A stretch of DNA of 64,000 nt from assembly GCF_030816915.1 (NCBI RefSeq), contig NZ_JAUSYN010000002.1:6647501-6711500 (forward strand). Reading direction: 5' to 3'. The notes under the pieces are model-generated. The model worked only from the letters and a program-made list of their open reading frames with translations, did no database searches and was not told the DNA's origin. Below, piece after piece: positions 33,754 through 43,609 of this stretch (positions are counted from its first letter, which is position 1; each line of letters starts with the position of its first letter). The stretch is from Streptomyces sp. B3I8 (GTDB lineage Bacteria; Actinomycetota; Actinomycetes; Streptomycetales; Streptomycetaceae). The translations under genes and the position numbers were made by a program.

Positions 33754-33908
33754 CCCAGGAAGAAGAGGCCGGCGCCGGAGAGGTTGCCCAGCGGCCCCGT
33801 CAGTGAGGCAGAGCACGTGTGCACGTCACGTTCGACGTGTGCCGCGGCGTCACGGCATGGGGCGACGGCGTGTCCGCGCGGTACGAGCAGGTGGCCCCGC
33901 TCGCTCGA

Positions 33909-34301
33909 TCAGGAAGGGCCCGCCGTGCCGGACCGGGCGGCGGCAGTGGCCGCTGTCGCCGCCTCCTGGAAGTCGACGATGGCCTCGCCGTGATCCTTCG
34001 CCCAGTTCGTCAGGACCTCGATGGGCTCGACGAGGGTCCGGCCGAGGTCGGTGAGATCGTACTCGACCCGCCGTGACTCGGCGGTTCGGCGTTCGACCAG
34101 ACCGTACTGCTGGAGCCGGCGCAGCGACTGGGTGAGGACCTTGCGTGAGATGCCGCCGATGAGGTCGACGAGTTCACCGTGTCTGCGAGGCCGTTGGCTG
34201 AGCCCGAAGAGTATGAGGACGGACCATTTGTCGGAGATGATCTCGACCGCCAGACGTGTGGGGCAGTCGGCGAGGAAGGCTGAGTGAGCCGCGTTCCGCA
34301 T
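33909..34301 (-). CDS. HxlR-family transcriptional regulator
   Basis: A 130-residue winged-helix regulator beginning RNAAHSAFLADCPTRLAVEI with the sensing Cys, followed by DKWSVLILFGLSQRPRRHGE and the GGISRKVLTQSLRRLQQYG recognition helix. It is divergent from the quinone oxidoreductase gene, the classic arrangement in which an electrophile such as a quinone relieves repression through the Cys. Repeats of GTAACG lie at about 34321-34340 in the 94-base gap. Confidence 0.9.
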   Translation of the reverse strand: MRNAAHSAFLADCPTRLAVEIISDKWSVLILFGLSQRPRRHGELVDLIGGISRKVLTQSLRRLQQYGLVERRTAESRRVEYDLTDLGRTLVEPIEVLTNWAKDHGEAIVDFQEAATAATAAARSGTAGPS

Positions 34302-34395
34302 GACATCGAAGGTACCAAGAGGTAACGCGCGGCTCCGTAACGTTCGGTACGAGCAACGAAAGCAGCAGCAAAGCACTGAATGCGGAGGAGTCACC

Positions 34396-35388
34396 ATGCC
34401 ACGAGTCGTCGTGTTCGACGAGTTCGGCGGGCCCGATGTCCTGCACGTCGTCGAGGATCCGGTCGTCGAGCCCGCGCCCGGTGAGGTGCGGGTGAGGATC
34501 GAGGCGTTCGCCGTGAACCCGCTCGACGAGATGGTGCGCTCCGGCGCCGGGTTCGTACCGGTTCCGCTGCCGCACGCCCGCCTCGGCATCGAGGGAACCG
34601 GCGTCGTCGACGCGCTGGGTCCCGGGACCACCGGGCTGCGGGTCGGTGAGCCGGTCATCCTCGCGGCCGTCCCGGACGCGCACGTCACAGGCAGCTACGC
34701 CGAGTACACCACGCTCCCCGCGAGCCAGGTCATCGCCCGCCCGGCCGGGCTGGGGATCCCGGAGGCGGCGGCGGTCTGGGTGGGGTACTCCACCGCCTAC
34801 GGCGCGCTCGTGGAGAAGGCGGGGATGCGGCCCGGCGACCACGTCCTCATCACCGCCGCGTCCGGCGCCGTCGGCCGTGCGGCGATGAGCATCGCCCGGT
34901 ACATCGGCGCCGTGCCCCTCGCTCTGACCCGGCACACCGGGAAGAAGGACGAACTGCTCGCCGCCGGTGCCGCCGCGGTCGTCGCCACCGACCGGATGGA
35001 CGTCGTCGAGTCCGTCCGTGACCTCACGGCCGGCGCCGGCGCCGACATCGTCCTCGACATGGTCGGGGGCCCCGGACAGCAGCAACTCCTCGAGGCGGCC
35101 CGTCCCGGTGGAACACTGATCACCGCGGGCTTCCTGGACCCCCGGCCCGCACCCTCCCCGGAGGGCACGACGCTCAGGACTTTCCGCTACCGCGGCTTCG
35201 ACCACACCCTCGACGCCGTCGTGGTGCAACGTATGGCGGCCTTCCTGAACGCGGGTGTACGCCTCGGCGCGCTGCGGCCCGCCATCGACGAGGTGTTCAC
35301 CCTCGACAACGTCGTCGAGGCGCACCGGCACCTCGAGAAGGGGGTCCACGCCGGAAAGATCGTCGTCACGGTTCGACCGCGGCGCTGA
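34396..35388 (+). CDS. NADP-dependent quinone oxidoreductase (MDR family)
   Basis: A 330-residue zinc-free medium-chain reductase. AVNPLDEMVRSG and the DHVLITAASGAVGRAAMSIA segment identify the quinone oxidoreductase/zeta-crystallin group; the zinc Cys ligands are absent. It reduces quinones or enones using NADPH. ATG 34396 follows GGAGGAG. It is divergent from an HxlR regulator, which fits quinone-responsive control. Confidence 0.9.
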   Translation: MPRVVVFDEFGGPDVLHVVEDPVVEPAPGEVRVRIEAFAVNPLDEMVRSGAGFVPVPLPHARLGIEGTGVVDALGPGTTGLRVGEPVILAAVPDAHVTGSYAEYTTLPASQVIARPAGLGIPEAAAVWVGYSTAYGALVEKAGMRPGDHVLITAASGAVGRAAMSIARYIGAVPLALTRHTGKKDELLAAGAAAVVATDRMDVVESVRDLTAGAGADIVLDMVGGPGQQQLLEAARPGGTLITAGFLDPRPAPSPEGTTLRTFRYRGFDHTLDAVVVQRMAAFLNAGVRLGALRPAIDEVFTLDNVVEAHRHLEKGVHAGKIVVTVRPRR

Positions 35389-35474
35389 ACGCGGCACCGA
35401 ACGGCGCGCGCCCGCCCGCCGCCGAGTGGTTCACGCCCGGTGGTGGTGGAGCGGCGCGCGCCCGGCGGTGGTCG

Positions 35475-37217
<1,743 letters not shown>

Positions 37218-37242
37218 GATGTCCGTCCCCCTGCTCGCATCA

Positions 37243-37287
37243 TTCGTGTGTGCCCCACACTAATATAAAGTGTGAGGCGCACACGAA
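37243..37287. promoter_or_regulatory. TetR-type operator in the esterase/TetR gap
   Basis: TTCGTGTGTGCCCCACACT (37243-37261) and the right arm at 37269-37287 are inverted copies matching at 17 of 19 positions around an A+T-rich centre, aatataa. It fills most of the 105-base divergent gap, so a bound TetR dimer would block both promoters. Confidence 0.75.
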
Positions 37288-37322
37288 GTCAATGTCCGTG
37301 GCCGAGACAGGAGAGGTGTGTC

Positions 37323-38066
37323 ATGCCGCCGAACGACGACGAGCGGCTGCCGCCGGGCCTCGCCCTGGCGTGGGGGCTCACCGCCAGGACGGGCCGACTG
37401 GGCCGGAAACCCTCGCAGAGCGTGGAGAGGATCGTCGAGGCTGCTGTCGCCCTGGCCGACGCGGAGGGCTTCGCGGCCCTGTCCATGCCGAACATCGCCA
37501 GGCGGCTGGGGCTCACCGCCAACGCGGTCTACCGGTACGTCAGTTCGCGGGACGAACTGCTCGTGCTCCTCGCCGAGACCGCGTGGGGACCGGCGCCGGA
37601 TCTGGAGACCGGGCCCGGCCGATGGCGGGCCGCGGCCAACGGATGGACCAGGGCGATGATCGAGCGGTGCGACGCGCACCCCTGGCTTCCCGATCTTCCT
37701 CTCCGCGGGGCGCCCGCGACCCCGAACCTGCTGCGCTGGACGGAGGTCCTGCTGGAAGCGCTGACCGGTGCCGGGCTGAGCACCGCCGAATCACTGGCGT
37801 GCGCGCTGCTCCTCGACGGTTACGCACGACGCGTCGCCGGCGCCCGCCGCGACGTGCGCGGGAGCAGCGCGGCGCCCACCCGGTCGGCCGCCGTGACACG
37901 GTTCCTCCAGCCGCTCCTGCACGAGCACGGCTATCCCATCCTGGCGTCGATGATGGCCCGCGACGAATACGACGACGACGTCGGCGACGACGAGGTGGAG
38001 TTCGGCCTGGACCGGATACTGGACGGCATCGAGGTGCTGGTCGCCCGCCGCGCGGAAGCGCGCTGA
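37323..38066 (+). CDS. TetR-family regulator
   Basis: A 247-residue repressor. The N-terminal helix-turn-helix is at about 30-75, with LSMPNIARRLGLTANAVYRY; the C-terminal part (about 85-240) is a TetR_C-type ligand domain with an acidic DEYDDDVGDDEVEFGLDRIL near the end. ATG 37323 follows AGGAGAGG. It is divergent from the carboxylesterase and probably binds the palindrome at 37243. Confidence 0.9.
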   Translation: MPPNDDERLPPGLALAWGLTARTGRLGRKPSQSVERIVEAAVALADAEGFAALSMPNIARRLGLTANAVYRYVSSRDELLVLLAETAWGPAPDLETGPGRWRAAANGWTRAMIERCDAHPWLPDLPLRGAPATPNLLRWTEVLLEALTGAGLSTAESLACALLLDGYARRVAGARRDVRGSSAAPTRSAAVTRFLQPLLHEHGYPILASMMARDEYDDDVGDDEVEFGLDRILDGIEVLVARRAEAR

Positions 38067-38293
38067 GGCGGGCGTCTTTGCCGCCCGGCCCGGGACCTCC
38101 CTGCTCCCGCTCGTCCTGCTCCCCGTTCCGGAGGCGCGTACGCGGCGGTGGGGCTTTTGCGACCTGCTCCCGCCCGTCGACGAGGTGACACCGCGCCATG
38201 GCGTGGCGCGCTCACGGACACGCGCCGGCGCGCGGACCACGCCGGCGTCGTCCGTGAGCTCGCCGCGGCCGGGGCGGGGCGGGTGATGCCGCG

Positions 38294-38893
38294 TCAGTCG
38301 AAGGCGTGGGCGCGGCAGGTCCGCAGGATCTCGTCGGACAGTTCGGGCTCGGTGTGCCGTACGGCTCGGGCGAGTGTCATCGCCCCGACCAGGCGGCTGA
38401 GCAGCAGCACCGCCCGCTCCCGTGCCTCCTGCGGGGTGAGCCCTTCGTCGTGGTCGCGGGCGAGTTCCGAGGCGAAGCCCGTGAGGTATCCCTCCACGCC
38501 GACGGCGTAGGCGCCCTGGACGGTGTCGCTGTGTCGGCCGGCGTCGATGACCAGGGACGCGGAGGGGCAGCCGCCGTCCGGGGCGTCGCGGTGGGCGGCG
38601 GAGAGGTAGCCGTTCACGACGCGCTGCAGCGGTGTGCCCGTGGGACCGGGGCCCTCCTCGACGGCCTGGTCCAGGACGCCCAGGGACGCCTCGAACGAGG
38701 CGCCGCACGCTTCGGCGGCCAACTCGTCCTTGGACGCGAAGTGGTTGTAGAAGCCGCCGTGGGTCAGGCCCGCCTCCTTCATCAGGTCGGCGATCCCGAC
38801 GGCGTCGATGCCCTGCGCACGGAACATGCGCCCGGCCGCGTCGATGATGTTCTGCCGGTTCCTGGCCTTGTCTTCCCTGGTGATCCGCGGCAT
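38294..38893 (-). CDS. TetR/AcrR-family regulator
   Basis: A 199-residue repressor. IIDAAGRMFRAQGIDAVGIA and then TADLM-like LMKEAGLTHGGFYNHFASKD form the helix-turn-helix (about 12-60); the C-terminal ligand domain includes AAHRDAPDGGCPSASLV, the Cys-containing loop of the AcuR/NemR-like group. ATG 38893 has GGGAGG upstream. Divergent from the three-gene redox operon; NemR-like proteins react with electrophiles through Cys and control Old Yellow Enzymes, which is exactly what stands in the operon. Confidence 0.85.
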   Translation of the reverse strand: MPRITREDKARNRQNIIDAAGRMFRAQGIDAVGIADLMKEAGLTHGGFYNHFASKDELAAEACGASFEASLGVLDQAVEEGPGPTGTPLQRVVNGYLSAAHRDAPDGGCPSASLVIDAGRHSDTVQGAYAVGVEGYLTGFASELARDHDEGLTPQEARERAVLLLSRLVGAMTLARAVRHTEPELSDEILRTCRAHAFD

Positions 38894-38944
38894 GGCCGCC
38901 CTCCCGCTCGGCGTCGTGTTTGACGTTTTCAATGTTACCCCTCA

Positions 38945-38960
38945 TCATTATTTTTAATGA
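38945..38960. promoter_or_regulatory. Operator-like palindrome TCATTA-N4-TAATGA
   Basis: A perfect 6+6 inverted repeat with a TTTT centre in the A+T-rich 99-base gap between the TetR gene and the redox operon. The surrounding gap is markedly A+T-rich compared with the region. Confidence 0.65.
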
Positions 38961-38992
38961 CGCTCATCATCAAAAACTGAGTGGAGGAGCCC

Positions 38993-40021
38993 ATGCGTTC
39001 TGTGGTGCACACCCGGCCGGGCGAGCCCGAGGAGGTACTCACCCTGCGGGAGCAACCGCACCCGCCACGTCCCGGCGCAGGTCAGGTGCTGGTTCGTCTG
39101 CTGGTCCGGCCCGTCCATCCGGGGGACCTGGCTTTGGTGAGGTACGCCTCGGGACCGGCGGAACAGCAGTCGGCGGGCCGCATCCCCGGAGTGGAGGGGA
39201 TGGGCGTCGTGGAGAGCGTCGGACCGGACGTGCGCACGCTGCGCCCCGGCCGGCGCGTGGCGGTCTTCCCGGCCCCCGGCACCTGGAGCGACTTCGTCGT
39301 GGTCGCCGCCGACCTGGCCGTACCCGTGCCCGACGGGGTCGGTGACGAGACCGCGGCCCTCATGCTGGTCAACCCGCTGACCCTGCTCACCCTGTACCGC
39401 GCGCTGGAGAACGCCCTGCACGGACACAAGGGCCCCGTGCTCCAGACGGCGGCCGGCTCGTCCGTCGGGAAACTGATCAGCGCGGCCGCGGTCCGGCACG
39501 ACCTGAGCCTGATCAACCTCGTGCGCAGCACTGCCGGCGCCGAGCGGAAGCGCGCGCTGTACCCCTCGCAGCCCGTGATCTCCACGAGTGACGACGACTG
39601 GCGGGAACAGGTCCGCCGGCACTCCGGCGACGACGGGGTCCGAGTAGTCCTCGACAGCGTCGGCGGCGCCATGAGCCGGGACCTCGCGGCGCTGCTCGCC
39701 CCCGGCGGCACCCTCCTCTCCTACGGGCAGATGGGAGCGGGCACGACACCGCTGGAGTCGCTGCCGCTCGTCGCGCGGGAACTCACCGTGCGGGGCGCCA
39801 CGGTGCTGCGGTGGACGGACCGCACCCCAGAGGAACGGGCCGAGGACGTCGCCTTCGCCCTCGAACTGGCACAGGACACCCCGAACCTGCTGGAGGTCGC
39901 GGCCAGTTACGACCTCGCCGACTTCAAGGCCGCCGTCGAGCACGCCCGCCGGCCGGCCAAGAGCGGAACCGTCCTGCTCACCACACCTCCGGCGACCGAC
40001 TCACGGAACGGGGCCGCCTGA
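38993..40021 (+). CDS. Zinc-free MDR oxidoreductase (enoyl reductase/quinone oxidoreductase-like)
   Basis: A 342-residue medium-chain reductase without zinc ligands. RPVHPGDLALVR, NPLTLLTLYRAL and VLQTAAGSSVGKLISAAA match the mitochondrial-type 2-enoyl-thioester reductase (ETR1) subgroup better than quinone oxidoreductases. ATG 38993 follows GGAGGAG. The stop overlaps the next start (TGATG), so this gene, the F420-type reductase and the Old Yellow Enzyme are likely one operon under the divergent TetR. Confidence 0.85.
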   Translation: MRSVVHTRPGEPEEVLTLREQPHPPRPGAGQVLVRLLVRPVHPGDLALVRYASGPAEQQSAGRIPGVEGMGVVESVGPDVRTLRPGRRVAVFPAPGTWSDFVVVAADLAVPVPDGVGDETAALMLVNPLTLLTLYRALENALHGHKGPVLQTAAGSSVGKLISAAAVRHDLSLINLVRSTAGAERKRALYPSQPVISTSDDDWREQVRRHSGDDGVRVVLDSVGGAMSRDLAALLAPGGTLLSYGQMGAGTTPLESLPLVARELTVRGATVLRWTDRTPEERAEDVAFALELAQDTPNLLEVAASYDLADFKAAVEHARRPAKSGTVLLTTPPATDSRNGAA

Positions 40022-40623
40022 TGCGCATCGGAACGCTCGGAGCCGGCACCGTCGCCCAGGCCATCGCCCGGCACGCCGTCCGCCACGGCCACGAGGTCGT
40101 CCTCAGCAACAGCCGGGGGCCCGCCTCCCTGTCCGCCCTGGTCGCCGGCCTCGGCCCGCTCGCCACCGCCGGGACCCCCGCGGAGGCCGCCGACGCGGAT
40201 CTCGTCGTACTCGCCGTCGGCTGGCCCAGCGTCCCCGACGCCGTCGCCGGACTCCCGCCCCTTGACGGGACCGTCGTCATCGACGCCACCAACCAGTTCG
40301 AGACCCTGGCGCCGACCCCGGCCATCGCCGACCTGGGCGAGCTCACCGGGAGTGAGTACGTAGCCTCCCTGCTCCCCGGCGCACGCGTGGTCAAGGCGTT
40401 CAACGCCCTCTACGCGCAGTTCATCGCACCCGACCCACGCCACGAGGCGGGCCGGCAGGTGCTGTTCCTCGCCGGCGACGACGCCGACGCCAAGAACACC
40501 GTGAAGGAGCTGACCTCCGAGTTCGGCTTCGCGCCCGTCGACCTCGGGTCGCTGCGCGAGGGAGGCCGGCTCATCCAGCTCGGCGGTCCCCTCTCGGCCC
40601 TCCACGTCCTCAAGCAGGACTGA
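40021..40623 (+). CDS. NADPH-dependent F420 reductase-like protein
   Basis: A 200-residue Rossmann protein. It opens MRIGTLGAGTVAQAIARHAV, the NADP-binding turn, then SNSRGP for the 2'-phosphate. VIDATNQFE and VVKAFNALYAQFIAPD match the F420H2:NADP oxidoreductase/NADP oxidoreductase (coenzyme F420-dependent) family. Many actinomycete members use substrates other than F420. ATG 40021 overlaps the preceding stop. Confidence 0.8.
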   Translation: MRIGTLGAGTVAQAIARHAVRHGHEVVLSNSRGPASLSALVAGLGPLATAGTPAEAADADLVVLAVGWPSVPDAVAGLPPLDGTVVIDATNQFETLAPTPAIADLGELTGSEYVASLLPGARVVKAFNALYAQFIAPDPRHEAGRQVLFLAGDDADAKNTVKELTSEFGFAPVDLGSLREGGRLIQLGGPLSALHVLKQD

Positions 40624-40741
40624 CCCACTTTCCGCTCACCGCTTGTGCTCCTCGTGTCGTGACGTGACGTGATGCGACGGGCCATGCCGGCGAGGGGTGT
40701 TCCTTCTTCTTCCTTCTTCCGCTCCTACGAAAGAGACACTC

Positions 40742-41917
40742 ATGTCCGACTTCCCCGACCGGACCTCGGCCCCCGACGCTCAGCCCCTTCTCCGGCCCGT
40801 CCGGCTCGGCGCCCTCGAACTGCCCAACCGCGTCGTCATGGCACCCATGACCCGCGCCCGGGCCGCCAACGCCGAACTGGCGCCCACCGATCTGCACGCC
40901 ACCTACTACGCACAGCGCGCCGGCGCCGGTCTGATCGTCAGCGAGGGAACCTGGGTCAGCCCGGAGGCGATCGGTTACATCAACGTCCCCGGCATCTACA
41001 CCGACGCCCAGACCGCCGGCTGGACCAAGGTCACCGAAGCCGTGCACGCCGCGGGCGGACGGATCGTCTCGCAGGTGGGGCACCTCGGCGCCGCCTCCCA
41101 CCCGGATCACCACGGTGGCCGCCTCCCCGGCGGCCCCTCCGCGATCAACCCCCAGGAGCAGTCCTTCACCCCCGAGGGACTCAAGGACACCGTCACACCG
41201 CGTGCCCTGACCGCCGCGGAGATCGCCACCACGATCGACAGCTACCGGCAGGCCGCCGTCAACGCCCGGCGCGCCGGATTCGACGGCATGGAGATCCACG
41301 CCCAGGGAAGCCATCTGCTGGCCCAGTTCCTCAACCCCCGTCTCAACCGGCGCACCGACGCGTACGGTGGCAGCGCCGAGCGGCGGGCCCAGCTCCTCCT
41401 GGACATCGTGGACGTCGTCAGCGAGGTGTGGGGCAGTGACCGCGTCGGCGTCAAGCTCTCCCCGTACTGGAACCGGGGGCCCGCCTTCACCGCGGACGCC
41501 GAGGTGCTCGCCGACTACGACCAGCTCCTGAAGCGCCTCAGCGACAACGACCTGGCGTACCTTCAGCTCGTCGGCCCGGAGCCCGGCACGGGTGTCGGCA
41601 CCGGCACGGACAGCGGCACCGGCACGGACAGCGGTGCCGACGCCGGCACCGACGGCCCCCTCGCCGCGTTCGCACGCTTCCGCGCCCACTACCGCGGTGC
41701 TCTCGTCGCCAACCTGGGCTTCACCCGGGAGAGCGGCAACGACCTGCTCGAACGCCGGCTGGCCGACGCGGTCGCCTTCGGCGTCCCCTTCATCGCCAAC
41801 CCGGACCTCGTCGACCGGTTCGCCCACGGCCACCTCCTCGCCGAAGGCGACCGCGAGACGTACTACGCCGGAGGCGTCGAGGGCTACACGGACTACCCCG
41901 CCGTGAGCGGCTCGTAG
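40742..41917 (+). CDS. Old Yellow Enzyme-type alkene reductase with an altered substrate motif and inserted repeat
   Basis: A 391-residue FMN flavoprotein. LPNRVVMAPMTRARA, GLIVSEGTWVSPEA, RAGFDGMEIHAQGSHLLAQF and LNRRTDAYGGS are the family blocks; the enzyme reduces activated alkenes, nitro compounds or nitrate esters with NADPH. Two oddities: the substrate-binding HxxN (or HxxH) is H186-AQ-G189, and WHxGR is GHLGA. A Gly/Thr/Asp/Ser repeat (about 281-304, GTGTDSGTGTDSG) is inserted before the last conserved region. ATG 40742 has GAAAGAG upstream. It follows the reductases of the TetR-controlled operon after 118 bases. Confidence 0.85.
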   Translation: MSDFPDRTSAPDAQPLLRPVRLGALELPNRVVMAPMTRARAANAELAPTDLHATYYAQRAGAGLIVSEGTWVSPEAIGYINVPGIYTDAQTAGWTKVTEAVHAAGGRIVSQVGHLGAASHPDHHGGRLPGGPSAINPQEQSFTPEGLKDTVTPRALTAAEIATTIDSYRQAAVNARRAGFDGMEIHAQGSHLLAQFLNPRLNRRTDAYGGSAERRAQLLLDIVDVVSEVWGSDRVGVKLSPYWNRGPAFTADAEVLADYDQLLKRLSDNDLAYLQLVGPEPGTGVGTGTDSGTGTDSGADAGTDGPLAAFARFRAHYRGALVANLGFTRESGNDLLERRLADAVAFGVPFIANPDLVDRFAHGHLLAEGDRETYYAGGVEGYTDYPAVSGS

Positions 41918-41954
41918 GCGAGACGGCGGCCTGTGCGACCACGGAGCGGCCGTC

Positions 41955-41986
41955 GGCGGCCACGCGGCGGAAACCGCGTGGCCGCC
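41955..41986 (+). terminator. Terminator after the Old Yellow Enzyme gene
   Basis: A perfect 13-bp stem, GGCGGCCACGCGG (41955-41967) with CCGCGTGGCCGCC (41974-41986), with a 6-base loop, 37 bases after the stop. Confidence 0.75.
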
Positions 41987-42059
41987 GCCCGCGCGGTGCC
42001 GGTATCGTCCGGGCTCCCGTCCCGCCGCACCTGCGGCCCACGTTCGGAGAGCGACGCGC

Positions 42060-42473
42060 ATGGACAGTCGGCGAGCGACGACCACCCTGTGGCGCCCCAC
42101 CGGCCCCAAGGAGCTGGAGCTGGTCCGGGAGTCGAACTGGCGTACCTGGCCGCCCCGACTGCCCGAGCAGCCGATCTTCTATCCGGTCCTCGACGAGGAC
42201 TACGCGATCAGGATCGCGCGGGACTGGAACGTGAAGCACGACGGCGCCGGATTCGTCACCCGGTTCGAGGTCGACTCGGAGTTCCTGCGCCGGTATCCCG
42301 TCCGGCAGGCGGGCGGCCGGACGATTCTGGAACTCTGGGTTCCCGCCGCGGAGTTGGACGACCTCAACGCCCACCTCGTCGGTGGGATCCAGGTGGTGCA
42401 CGAGTTCCGTGCGCACGGAGCGGATCCGCACGGAACGGGTGTGCGACGCGGTACTGTCTGGCGTCGTGACTGA
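42060..42473 (+). CDS. Hypothetical protein of the 'ADP-ribosylation/crystallin J1' type
   Basis: A 137-residue protein with TTLWRPTGPKELELV, then WPPRLPEQPIFYPVLDEDYA and a FVTRFEVDSEFL strand followed by LWVPAAELDDLNAHLVG. This is a conserved small cytoplasmic family in actinomycetes and proteobacteria often labelled ADP-ribosylation/crystallin J1, without proof of such a role. Its end overlaps the methyltransferase start by eight bases, so the two are probably co-translated. Confidence 0.7.
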   Translation: MDSRRATTTLWRPTGPKELELVRESNWRTWPPRLPEQPIFYPVLDEDYAIRIARDWNVKHDGAGFVTRFEVDSEFLRRYPVRQAGGRTILELWVPAAELDDLNAHLVGGIQVVHEFRAHGADPHGTGVRRGTVWRRD

Positions 42474-43341
42474 GGAGCTGAAGCGGGAGCGGCCGTCGGG
42501 GGTGTGGGCCACGGCGGTGGGGGTGGCCAGGGTGCGGGCACGGGAGAGCGCGCGGGAGAACCCGCTGTTCCGTGACCCGTTGGCGCAGGCCTTCGCCGCC
42601 GCCGGTGGGGTGTGGCCGTCCTCGCCGCCGCTCCCCGACGACGAGGGCGCGCGGCGCCGCTGGTCGGCGGTGGCGTTCTCCATCGTCATCAGGACGAAGT
42701 TCCTCGACGACCTGTTGCGGCGGGCGTCCGCGTCCGGCATCCGGCAGGTCGTACTGCTGGGCGCCGGCATGGACAGCCGGGCCTTCCGGATGGACTGGCC
42801 CGAGGGCACCAGGCTGTTCGAGGTCGACACCGCCGCCCCACTGGACTTCAAGGCCTCGGTGCTGCGTCAGGAGGGGGCCGTCGCGCGGTGCGAGCGGATC
42901 ACCGTGACGGTGGATCTGCGGGACGACTGGCCGGGGGCACTGGCCGCGGCCGGGCACGACCCGACCCTGCCGACCGTGTGGATCGCCGAGGGACTGCTGA
43001 TCTATCTGCCGCAGGACGCCGTCGAGTTGCTGCTGGGCCGGATCGGCGCGCGGTCGGCGGCAGGCAGCCGCATGGGGCTGACGCTGGGCTCGTCCGGAGT
43101 GATCGAGCGCTTCGCCGCGGACGCCACGCCGGGCTCGACGGCGTCCATGTGGGTCTCGGAGATGCCCGACGACCCCGTCGGCTGGCTCGCCGGACACGGT
43201 TGGGAGGCCGAGACCCACACCGTGCGCGAACGTGCCGCCGCCTACGGGCGCCCGGTGAACACCCCGCCGCGACGCGGGGAGGGGCCGGGCGGCCTGGTCT
43301 CGGCGGTCCGCCGGCAGGCCTCCGGCACGACGAGCGGCTGA
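42466..43341 (+). CDS. Class I SAM-dependent methyltransferase (TIGR00027 type)
   Basis: A 291-residue methyltransferase of the leucine carboxyl methyltransferase-like/TIGR00027 group. The SAM loop is QVVLLGAGMDSRAFRMDWP, then LFEVDTAAPLDFK, and WIAEGLLIYLPQDAV carries the catalytic-pocket region. GTG 42466 overlaps the previous gene by eight bases. Such proteins often methylate carboxyl or hydroxyl groups of lipids or secondary metabolites in actinomycetes; the substrate is unknown. Confidence 0.9.
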   Translation: MTEELKRERPSGVWATAVGVARVRARESARENPLFRDPLAQAFAAAGGVWPSSPPLPDDEGARRRWSAVAFSIVIRTKFLDDLLRRASASGIRQVVLLGAGMDSRAFRMDWPEGTRLFEVDTAAPLDFKASVLRQEGAVARCERITVTVDLRDDWPGALAAAGHDPTLPTVWIAEGLLIYLPQDAVELLLGRIGARSAAGSRMGLTLGSSGVIERFAADATPGSTASMWVSEMPDDPVGWLAGHGWEAETHTVRERAAAYGRPVNTPPRRGEGPGGLVSAVRRQASGTTSG

Positions 43342-43609
43342 TCCGCCCGCTCCCGCACCAGGGGCGCCGTCGCCTCGGACCACGTCATGGCCCGTCCCGC
43401 CCCGCGTACCCCCGAGGCCGTACGCGCCGGGGGAGCCGTAGCGGGTCGTGGCGAGCCGCGGCGCTGGCCCCGCCGGCACCGCTGGGGTGCCTGCCCGCCG
43501 GCAGGGGGGCACGGAACCATGGGCGGCCCGTCTCCTGGATGTGGCCCGGCACCCATGGTCGGTCGCCCGGCACCATGGAGCGGTGTCCACCTGTGATCGG
43601 AGCGATGAA

